Shown here in pieces: positions 6,783-12,458 of a DNA stretch of 14,794 nt; the first letter of the stretch is position 1; every line of letters starts with the position of its first letter. The stretch is from the NCBI GenBank assembly GCA_023132995.1, contig JAGLXI010000016.1, positions 1 through 14,794 on the forward strand, read 5' to 3'. The notes under the pieces were generated by a model that was not told the DNA's origin, ran no database searches, and worked only from the letters and a program-made list of their open reading frames with translations. Origin of the DNA: Candidatus Zixiibacteriota bacterium. GTDB taxonomy: Bacteria; Zixibacteria; MSB-5A5; GN15; FEB-12. The position numbers were made by a program, and so were the translations under genes.

Positions 6783-8114
6783 ATGGAAAAACCTGCCACA
6801 GCGATCCGCACTGCAACCGACCTGGGAAAGCTCTTTGCCCCCCTCGCTGACCAGCCGGGCGCTGTCTGGCTAGATTCATCACTTGGCTTTGGTGATCGCG
6901 GACAATATTCCTTCATTGCCCGCAACCCGGCCGTGGACGTGTGTGTCAATGGAGAAAATCTGACCATGCGCAAGCCCGGCGGGGAGCTTCAGGTTTTTCA
7001 CCAAAGCAGCTCATGGGATCTTCTTGAGCGACTCTGGGCGGACGAGAGGCGTTTCTCAATTGGTTATATCAGTTACGAGGCGTCGCTGCCCTTTGTCGGC
7101 CTTGAATCCATCAGCCAATCGGGGGCGGTCCCGTCCGTCAGGTTCCTGTTCTACGACTCGGTCCTGAAACTGGATCATCTCACACAAGAACTATCGGCCA
7201 CGAATCCCGCCGTTGACGACTACTCCGATCTGACCGGCGCCGACCGGCCCGATACAGTCGCAAGCGCACCGGACCCGGGAGTGGTCCGCCCGGTCATCTC
7301 GCGGCGGGACTATCTCGACCGCGTCAGAACAATCAAGCGGCATATCCGCGAGGGTGACATCTACCAGGCAAATTTTACGACGCGGCTTGACGTTCGGAGC
7401 AGCCTGCATCCATTTGACGCATACAACCGGTTGAGGAGCCTGAACCCCGCTCCTTACAGCGCCTGGCTGAACTTCGGCGACTACAGGGTGCTGTCTTCTT
7501 CGCCGGAGCGGATGTTTCTCAAGTGCAAGGATCTCATAACGACCGGGCCGATCAAGGGAACCATCGCCACCGGCGAGAGCGAGATCGAGACCCTTCGCAA
7601 CCGGCAGCGGCTTCTGGGTTCCGACAAGGACAGGGCGGAACTCCTGATGATTGTCGATCTGGAGCGCAATGACCTGGGTCGAATCTCCTGCACCGGTTCC
7701 GTGCACGTCGACGAACTGTATCGGCCCGAAACGTATTCGTCGGTGATTCACCTGGTCAGCGACATCAGCGCCAGGCTCCAGCCACAGACGACCATGAAAG
7801 AAACACTGGCGGCACTTCTGCCCGGAGGATCGATAACCGGCGCTCCCAAGAAAAGAGCGGTGGAGATTCTGCGTGAACTGGAAACTGCACCGCGCTCGGT
7901 CTACACCGGCGTGATCGGGTATGTGCATGGCGACCGGGCAGACTTCAGTATTGCCATTCGGACTATGACTCATGCAGACGGCGTGTTCTATGTCTATGCC
8001 GGGGGTGGTATCGTGGCCGACAGCGAGCCGGAAGCAGAGTACGACGAGATGCGCTTGAAGGCCTCGAACATGCTGCGGGCCCTGTGCGTGAAGACGGAGG
8101 ACGTCAGTTGGTAA
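6783..8114 (+). CDS. pabB: aminodeoxychorismate synthase component I (PabB)
   Basis: This 443-residue chorismate-binding enzyme turns chorismate plus ammonia into 4-amino-4-deoxychorismate for folate synthesis. The C-terminal catalytic domain (about residues 170-435) has the family blocks GDIYQANFTTRL, SSSPERMF, TGPIKGTIATG, VDLERNDLGR, LPGGSITGAPKKRAVEIL and YTGVIGYVHGDRADFSIAIRTM. Lys258 in PIKGT is the nucleophile found in PabB, whereas anthranilate synthase TrpE has PIAGT, so PabB is preferred to TrpE. ATG 6783 gives the usual short N-terminus before PGAVWLDSS; an in-frame ATG at 6717 would add 22 residues without clear homology or ribosome site. It overlaps pabC by seven bases. No glutamine amidotransferase (pabA) is present here, so it must be encoded elsewhere or shared with trpG. 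Confident. Confidence 0.93.
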   Translation: MEKPATAIRTATDLGKLFAPLADQPGAVWLDSSLGFGDRGQYSFIARNPAVDVCVNGENLTMRKPGGELQVFHQSSSWDLLERLWADERRFSIGYISYEASLPFVGLESISQSGAVPSVRFLFYDSVLKLDHLTQELSATNPAVDDYSDLTGADRPDTVASAPDPGVVRPVISRRDYLDRVRTIKRHIREGDIYQANFTTRLDVRSSLHPFDAYNRLRSLNPAPYSAWLNFGDYRVLSSSPERMFLKCKDLITTGPIKGTIATGESEIETLRNRQRLLGSDKDRAELLMIVDLERNDLGRISCTGSVHVDELYRPETYSSVIHLVSDISARLQPQTTMKETLAALLPGGSITGAPKKRAVEILRELETAPRSVYTGVIGYVHGDRADFSIAIRTMTHADGVFYVYAGGGIVADSEPEAEYDEMRLKASNMLRALCVKTEDVSW

Positions 8115-8950
8115 CGACAGTCACTTCGATTAACGGCCGGCTGGTTGAGCGCAAGGACGCCAGGATATCGGTCTTTGACAATTCTCTTCTGTATGCCGAG
8201 GGGCTGTTTGAAACGCTGCTTGTCATTGACGACCGCCTTGTCTTCGCCGGAGAACACCTGCGGCGACTGTATCGCGGGGCGCGCATCATCGGTCTGGACA
8301 TACCGGTGTCCCCGGAGAAACTGACCCGCTGGATGATCAAAACGGTGCACGCCCACCCCGACCGCATCACCAAACTTCGTCTGACCGTTACCAGCGGCGA
8401 GGCGGCCCGGTGGGTGGGACGTCAGGGAAAACCGCAGATCGTATTGAGTGCATCGCCGCACCAGATGCCCACGAAGCCGTTCCGGCTGCATGTATCGGAG
8501 TTCAAGGTAGACCAGAAGTCCATTTTCCGAAGGATAAAGACGATCTCATACGCAATTCACGCCGCCGCCCTGAAACAGGCCCGGCAGAAGGACTGCGACG
8601 ACGCGCTGCTCCTGAATCAGAACCATCAGGTCGCCGAAGTTACTTCCGCGAACCTCTACTGGGTCAGAAACGGCCGTGTCTTCACGCCGCCCATAGGGTC
8701 CGGCTGTCTCGAAGGCATAACACGGAAGATCGTTCTGCGGGAAGCCCGAAAGCTCGATCATGCGATCACAGAGAAGGACGCTTCCCTAAACCGCCTGCTT
8801 GATGCGGATGAGGTATTCATTTCCAGTTCGTTGAAGCTCGTCGTCGGGGTCTCCCACATACGAGTCGGCCGCAGGAATCATTCCTTCCCGTCCGGGCCGA
8901 TAACAGGTATGTTCTCAGAGCATTTCCATCGTCTGGTGCATTTGAACTAA
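8108..8950 (+). CDS. pabC: aminodeoxychorismate lyase (PabC), PLP fold-type IV
   Basis: This 280-residue class IV aminotransferase-fold protein would split 4-amino-4-deoxychorismate into p-aminobenzoate and pyruvate. It shows the N-terminal SVFDNSLLYAEGLFETLLV block (residues 21-39), the PLP Lys at 144 (RRIKTISYAIHAA), a conserved Glu177 segment (VAEVTSANLYWV) and the GCLEGITRK phosphate-binding region (199-207). Sequence alone fits PabC, D-amino-acid or branched-chain aminotransferases; placement directly after pabB decides for PabC. The start is a TTG at 8108: a perfect GGAGGA lies six bases upstream inside the end of pabB, whereas GTG 8084 has none. The seven-base overlap implies coupled translation. 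A terminator follows at 9022-9050. Confidence 0.88.
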   Translation: MVTTVTSINGRLVERKDARISVFDNSLLYAEGLFETLLVIDDRLVFAGEHLRRLYRGARIIGLDIPVSPEKLTRWMIKTVHAHPDRITKLRLTVTSGEAARWVGRQGKPQIVLSASPHQMPTKPFRLHVSEFKVDQKSIFRRIKTISYAIHAAALKQARQKDCDDALLLNQNHQVAEVTSANLYWVRNGRVFTPPIGSGCLEGITRKIVLREARKLDHAITEKDASLNRLLDADEVFISSSLKLVVGVSHIRVGRRNHSFPSGPITGMFSEHFHRLVHLN

Positions 8951-9021
8951 GGCGGTTCGACTCGGCCCAGTAGTTCCATCAAGCCAAGCATCATCCAGCT
9001 ACGCAAAGAACCCACCACTGC

Positions 9022-9054
9022 AACGGCCCCAAGACCTTCGCCGTTTTTATTTTG
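9022..9054 (+). terminator. intrinsic terminator after pabC
   Basis: AACGGC (9022-9027) pairs perfectly with GCCGTT (9040-9045) around a 12-base loop, and the stem runs into TTTATTTT. Its position 70 bases after the pabC stop and before the next promoter fits the end of the pabBC unit. The stem is only six pairs, so strength is moderate. Confidence 0.5.
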
Positions 9055-9081
9055 ACTCACTCAGGAGAGGTCGTCTATCTT
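9052..9081 (+). promoter_or_regulatory. possible promoter of the beta-barrel-like gene
   Basis: TTGACT (9052-9057) is five of six to the -35 consensus and TATCTT (9076-9081) four of six to the -10, with an 18-base spacer. A transcript would begin near 9088, about 35 bases before ATG 9123. The -35 overlaps the T-run of the pabC terminator. Confidence 0.4.
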
Positions 9082-9122
9082 GCCTTCAAGTTGTCGATGT
9101 CGCTTGAGTTGAGGATTACCCG

Positions 9123-9917
9123 ATGAACAAACTACTGAGATACATGCTCGTTATGGGGCTACTTCTGGCCATCTCGCCGAGACCGGCGGCGCAGAGCGAG
9201 TACCTGGTCGCCCAGAGCAGCCTGTACGATATCCCGCCCCGCTGGCTGGTAGACATGCCTACCGCCGGCACGCTGCCACGGGGACATTTCGATGTCGGGT
9301 TCCGGTTCTACCCCAACGGCGGGGCGCTGACTCATACCGACATCGGTCTCTCCAGCCGCATAATGCTTGGTATCTCCTTCGGTGGCGAGGGCGTCATAAC
9401 AGCGGGTGATCCCGACTGGAATCCGAAACTGGAGTTCAATGCCAAGTTCCGCATTATCGATGAGATGGAGTTCTTCCCGGCGGTGACAGTCGGATTCAGT
9501 TCGCAGGGTCTGGGCGCCTACGATGACGAGTTCAAGCGTTACAGCTACAAATCGCGCGGGTTCTACGGCGTTATCAGCCGCAGTTTCTACTTCTACGGCT
9601 GGACATCGGGATGGCACGCCGGGGTCAATCATTCTCTGGAACATGATGACGGCGACAAAGATGTAAACGTCTTTGGTGGATTCGACGCCACCTTCAAATA
9701 CAACCTGGCCCTGCTGCTGGAGTTCGACGCCGCCCTTAACGATAACAAATCCTATGATTTCGCCGGTAAGGGTCGCGGTTACTTCAATACTTCGATCAAG
9801 TGGCTCTTCACCGAGAACCTCGAACTGGAATTATTATTCAAGGACATCCTGGTGAATCGGCGCCAGTCGAGTACTCTGACGCGCGCCGTGCGCCTGACCT
9901 ACATCGATCGGTTTTAG
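9123..9917 (+). CDS. exported beta-barrel-like protein, probable outer-membrane protein of unknown function
   Basis: I do not recognise a named family. The 264-residue product has a signal peptide (KLLRYMLVMGLLLAISPRPAAQS, cleavage probably near residue 24). It then shows alternating amphipathic strands rich in Gly and aromatics (GHFDVGFRFYPNGG, FFPAVTVGFSSQGLGAY, GFYGVISRSFYFYGWTSGWH, NVFGGFDATFKYNLALLLEF, LELELLFKDIL). It ends in Phe (RLTYIDRF), the C-terminal aromatic expected of proteins inserted by the Bam machinery. About ten to twelve strands are plausible for a small barrel. A GAGG element eight bases upstream supports ATG 9123. Its stop overlaps the stop of the convergent hydrolase gene. 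The outer-membrane location is a good inference; the function is unknown. Confidence 0.75.
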   Translation: MNKLLRYMLVMGLLLAISPRPAAQSEYLVAQSSLYDIPPRWLVDMPTAGTLPRGHFDVGFRFYPNGGALTHTDIGLSSRIMLGISFGGEGVITAGDPDWNPKLEFNAKFRIIDEMEFFPAVTVGFSSQGLGAYDDEFKRYSYKSRGFYGVISRSFYFYGWTSGWHAGVNHSLEHDDGDKDVNVFGGFDATFKYNLALLLEFDAALNDNKSYDFAGKGRGYFNTSIKWLFTENLELELLFKDILVNRRQSSTLTRAVRLTYIDRF

Positions 9918-10336
9918 GCTTTGTTGGCAGGTTTGAAGACGAACCTACCCTTGTATCTATCGATATTGACAAATCCCTCGATAACACCACCGGTGTCGGA
10001 CTTGCACAGGAGAGTTGACAGGTCGCCACCCATAGAATGCCCGATGATAATCAACGGCGGCAGGTTCCAGGTCCGGATCAGATCCCATAGTCGAGCGAGA
10101 TGAGACTCGAAACCGTATCCGTCCCGACGCGAAGAGCCGGAACTCCTACCGTAACCAACCAGGTCGGGGACAACGAGATTGAAACCGTCGAAACGTGCAT
10201 CATCGAACACATCCTCAAAACTCAGCCCCGAATCACCGAGACCATGAATGAACAGGAGCGTTCTCCGCTCTGGTGTCGGGTCGTTGTGTCTTACGTACAA
10301 CCGCTCATCACCGGTCTTGAAGAACGCCTCCGGCAT
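9914..10336 (-). CDS. truncated alpha/beta hydrolase (C-terminal half missing)
   Basis: This 140-residue product is the N-terminal half of an alpha/beta hydrolase. It has the oxyanion HG motif at His31-Gly32 (LLFIHGLGDSG), VPDLVGYGRS at 57-65 and the nucleophile elbow GHSMGG at 99-104 (Ser101). Family members usually run 250-280 residues and carry the catalytic Asp and His in the second half, which is absent. After GFVNI the protein changes to DRYKGRFVFKPANKA and stops at a TAA that shares bases with the convergent gene's stop. The minus strand below 9914 encodes no hydrolase remainder in another frame. A good Shine-Dalgarno (AGGAG, five bases before ATG 10336) suggests it is still translated. 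It follows yjbQ by 50 bases. It is probably catalytically dead: a gene remnant cut by rearrangement, or a shortened protein with a new role. Confidence 0.8.
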   Translation of the reverse strand: MPEAFFKTGDERLYVRHNDPTPERRTLLFIHGLGDSGLSFEDVFDDARFDGFNLVVPDLVGYGRSSGSSRRDGYGFESHLARLWDLIRTWNLPPLIIIGHSMGGDLSTLLCKSDTGGVIEGFVNIDRYKGRFVFKPANKA

Positions 10337-10386
10337 CTCATCTCCTGTTGTCCGATCTCACAGCAAGTAGTCAGGCCCCCATGAGC

Positions 10387-10803
10387 TTACTCTCCGATTA
10401 TCTTGACAATCACGCGCTTCTTGCGACGGCCGTCGAACTCGGCGTAGTAAACCTGCTGCCAGGGACCGAGATCCATCCGGCCTTTGGTCACCGGCAGCAG
10501 GACCTGGCTGTGGATCAGCAGGTTCTTTAGATGGGCGTCGCCGTTGTCCTCGCCGGTGCGGTGATGGCGATAGTCCGGCCCCTGGGGCGCAAGCTTGTCC
10601 AGCCATTCGTCGATGTCCTGGATCAGTCCCGACTCGTCATCGTTGACATAAACCGCCGCCGTTATGTGCATGGCTGAGACAAGGATCAACCCTTCCGCAA
10701 CGCCGCTCTCGGCCAGAGCCTCTTCGACCCGATCGGTGATGTTTATGTACTCCCGCCGCCGGGCGGTATTGAACGAGAGGTACTCGGTATGGCTCTTCAT
10801 CAT
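10387..10803 (-). CDS. yjbQ: YjbQ/UPF0047 family protein (secondary thiamine-phosphate synthase-like)
   Basis: This 138-residue protein matches the whole length of the UPF0047 family. Signature blocks are VSAMHITAAVYVNDDESGL (His46), YRHHRTGEDNGDAHLKNLLI (His91) and the C-terminal GRMDLGPWQQVYYAEFDGRR. E. coli YjbQ has weak thiamine-phosphate synthase activity in vitro, but the physiological role is unclear; the fold is a small trimer with conserved His residues. Two adjacent ATGs (10803 and 10800) are possible starts. No strong ribosome site is seen; instead an eight-base-pair inverted repeat ends seven bases before the first ATG. It is the first gene before the truncated hydrolase. Family certain, function uncertain. 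Confidence 0.9.
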   Translation of the reverse strand: MMKSHTEYLSFNTARRREYINITDRVEEALAESGVAEGLILVSAMHITAAVYVNDDESGLIQDIDEWLDKLAPQGPDYRHHRTGEDNGDAHLKNLLIHSQVLLPVTKGRMDLGPWQQVYYAEFDGRRKKRVIVKIIGE

Positions 10804-10809
10804 ACACTT

Positions 10810-10841
10810 GCCGGGACCGCGTCACAAAGCACAGTCCCGGC
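10810..10841 (-). promoter_or_regulatory. hairpin immediately upstream of yjbQ
   Basis: GCCGGGAC and GTCCCGGC form a perfect eight-base-pair inverted repeat (10810-10817/10834-10841) with a 16-base loop; two further positions give a G-T wobble and a G-C pair. On the minus strand the stem ends seven bases before ATG 10803 and covers the place of a Shine-Dalgarno. There is no following U-run, so it is not a standard terminator for the SPOR gene. It could limit yjbQ translation or mark the SPOR mRNA 3' end. The remaining gap to 10927 holds no supported gene. Confidence 0.5.
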
Positions 10842-10927
10842 GTTCCCCATGTTAGGTGGTTCAGCAACCGCCGCCGCCACGGGAGTAGATGTCATCCAGG
10901 ACAATCCCGAAGCAGCGGTTTCAAGCT

Positions 10928-11410
10928 CTATTGCGACTGCCAGTCGATCCAGGCGCCGACAGAATACTTGTCTACCAGTTCGGCTTTGAGTTGACCGGCC
11001 TCCTCAGGCGTCTCAAAGCTGCCGAGCCGTACGCGGTAGTAGGTTTGGCCATCGACCTCCACCGTGGTCATGTAGGGCTCGTAACCGCGCTCGGCGTATT
11101 TTTCTATGAGGTGCTGGGCGTAATCAAGCGACTCACACGCGGCCACCTGCACCGTATAGCCCGACCCCTCCGGGCGCTGGGGCGAATACTTCGGCTCCTC
11201 TTGCTGTGACACTTCCGGCTGCACCGCCGCCAAGTCCGAGACCGTCTCCGGGGGCGCGACGCCGGCATCAATCTGCGAGGTATCGGTCGCCTGCGCCTCC
11301 TGCTCCATCATCTCCTGTTCCAATTTGGCGGCGTCTTCCTTCTTCTGAGCGCACCCGGCAGCCAGCAATAACAGCAACGCGATGGATATTACAAGTCGAG
11401 TATAATTCAT
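10928..11410 (-). CDS. SPOR-domain lipoprotein
   Basis: The 160-residue product begins with a lipoprotein signal (LVISIALLLLLAAGC; lipidated Cys20), then a Glu/Gln/Pro-rich low-complexity linker (about 21-80) and a C-terminal SPOR domain (about 83-157: GYTVQVAACESLDYAQHLIE, YYRVRLGSFETPEEAGQLKA). SPOR domains bind glycan strands lacking stem peptides at the division septum, so an envelope or septal location is expected. The start is ATG 11410: GGAGG lies four bases upstream, and this gives a clean signal peptide; ATG 11413 overlaps the ribosome site and longer starts lose the signal. It stands alone between the nadK terminator and yjbQ. Domain calls are strong; the exact cell role is unknown. 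Confidence 0.88.
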   Translation of the reverse strand: MNYTRLVISIALLLLLAAGCAQKKEDAAKLEQEMMEQEAQATDTSQIDAGVAPPETVSDLAAVQPEVSQQEEPKYSPQRPEGSGYTVQVAACESLDYAQHLIEKYAERGYEPYMTTVEVDGQTYYRVRLGSFETPEEAGQLKAELVDKYSVGAWIDWQSQ

Positions 11411-11499
11411 CATTCCTCCAGCAACTGAACCAGCCCCGATAACTGACCTGCGCAGACACGCCACACACACGAGGCTCGACCCAATGATATCTTCTGCGC

Positions 11500-11529
11500 A
11501 TACAAACGACGGACGCCGAACACTGTCAA
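11500..11529 (-). promoter_or_regulatory. possible promoter of the SPOR lipoprotein gene
   Basis: TTGACA (11529-11524) is a perfect -35; TTGTAT (11505-11500) after 18 bases is a weak -10 (three of six). Transcription would begin near 11493, leaving an untranslated leader of about 80 bases before ATG 11410. Confidence 0.35.
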
Positions 11530-11531
11530 TA

Positions 11532-11559
11532 TAAAAACGCGGCTGCCCTCACCGGGCTG
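11532..11559 (-). terminator. weak intrinsic terminator after nadK
   Basis: On the minus strand, CAGCCC and GGGCAG (11559-11554/11548-11543) pair with one A-A mismatch around a five-base loop; five bases later comes TTTTTAT. It is 24 bases past the nadK stop. The gap between stem and T-run makes it a weak candidate. Confidence 0.35.
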
Positions 11560-11582
11560 TTAGACACCGGGATACAACCGAC

Positions 11583-12449
11583 TCAGGAACGATCAGCCGG
11601 GCTTACACCCCAGTGCAACTTGCGCTTGAGAACCTTGTAGAACGTGTTCTCGGGAAAGACGATGATCTTAAGCAGGAAGGGCGCCTTGGTGACAATCACC
11701 TTGTCGGTGTCAATCAGGGGCGCCATCACCTGGCCGTCGAGCGTCAGACCGGCGACCCCGTGCTCGGAATGGATTTTCAACTCCAGCACGTCGTTGGCGG
11801 AGAAGATTATCGGCCGAGTGGACAGTGAAAACGACGAGATGGGCGTGGCGATGATCGCCTCCATCTTGGGCTGCACTATCGGCCCGCCCGCAGCCAGCGA
11901 ATAAGCCGTGGAACCGGTCGGCGTCGACAGAATCAGCCCGTCCGCCTTGTACGTCACCAAGTCCTCACCGTTCACGCACAGGTTGATGTCTATGATGCGG
12001 GCCACCGGCCCGTTGTCGACGACAACGTCGTTGAGGGCATAGGGGTTGCCCAGCCTCGGTTTGCCCTCAATCCTGGTTTCCAGCAGCATGCGCTCCTCTA
12101 TGTCGTATTTTCCCGCCACAATGGCGTCCAGAGCGTATGTCAATTGCTTTGGGCGCAACTGGGTGAGGAATCCCAGCGAGCCAAGATTAATACCGAGAAG
12201 CGGCGTTCCCACGGTGCCGATCTCGCGGGCCGCGGCCAGGAACGTGCCGTCACCACCCATGGAGACCAGTATGTCAACGTCGTGAGCTATCTGCTTGCGG
12301 GTCGCACACGGCAGCGATTCTTCGGCGATGTCGGCAAGCTCCTGCGAAAGCACCAACTGGTTGCCGGATTCCCGCGCCCAGGTTATAAAGGTAACAATGG
12401 CGTCGCGCGCGCCTTCACGTTTCATATTGGCTATCAGCCCGAAGCGCAT
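11583..12449 (-). CDS. nadK: NAD kinase
   Basis: This 288-residue cytoplasmic enzyme phosphorylates NAD to NADP using ATP or polyphosphate. It shows the diagnostic GGDGT motif at 65-69 (VSMGGDGTFLAAAR), INLGSLGFL at 87-95, YALNDVVV near 138-144 (usually LNE; here Asp141) and KADGLILSTPTGSTAYSLAAGGPI at 168-191. The later block that normally reads xCPHxLSxRP is ISSFSLSTRP (204-213), so the usual His is Phe207. All other core features and the length are normal. A Shine-Dalgarno AAGGTG lies six bases before ATG 12449, and the gene starts nine bases after dxs, so it is in the same operon. Very confident. Confidence 0.95.
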   Translation of the reverse strand: MRFGLIANMKREGARDAIVTFITWARESGNQLVLSQELADIAEESLPCATRKQIAHDVDILVSMGGDGTFLAAAREIGTVGTPLLGINLGSLGFLTQLRPKQLTYALDAIVAGKYDIEERMLLETRIEGKPRLGNPYALNDVVVDNGPVARIIDINLCVNGEDLVTYKADGLILSTPTGSTAYSLAAGGPIVQPKMEAIIATPISSFSLSTRPIIFSANDVLELKIHSEHGVAGLTLDGQVMAPLIDTDKVIVTKAPFLLKIIVFPENTFYKVLKRKLHWGVSPADRS

Positions 12450-12458
12450 GGTATCACC

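Noticed and set aside
7191..7973. Minus-strand open frame of 260 codons inside pabB
   Set aside because: It lies opposite the highly conserved PabB catalytic domain and its product has no recognisable features.
6783..8114. TrpE (anthranilate synthase component I)
   Set aside because: The PIKGT Lys, the pabC partner and the absence of other trp genes favour PabB.
9159..9644. Missing C-terminal half of the hydrolase in another minus-strand frame
   Set aside because: The translated product shows no hydrolase Asp/His motifs, and the region is well explained by the plus-strand beta-barrel gene.
10800..10895. Small 31-residue frame overlapping the yjbQ start by four bases
   Set aside because: No Shine-Dalgarno and a low-complexity Ala/Val/Pro product; kept only as a note in the hairpin finding.
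10861..10923. Possible selenoprotein end: in-frame UGA followed by 19 codons ending in GGGGC and a second UGA
   Set aside because: There is no start codon or ribosome site for it, upstream it falls in a non-coding frame of the SPOR gene, and no convincing SECIS-like hairpin is seen just after the UGA.
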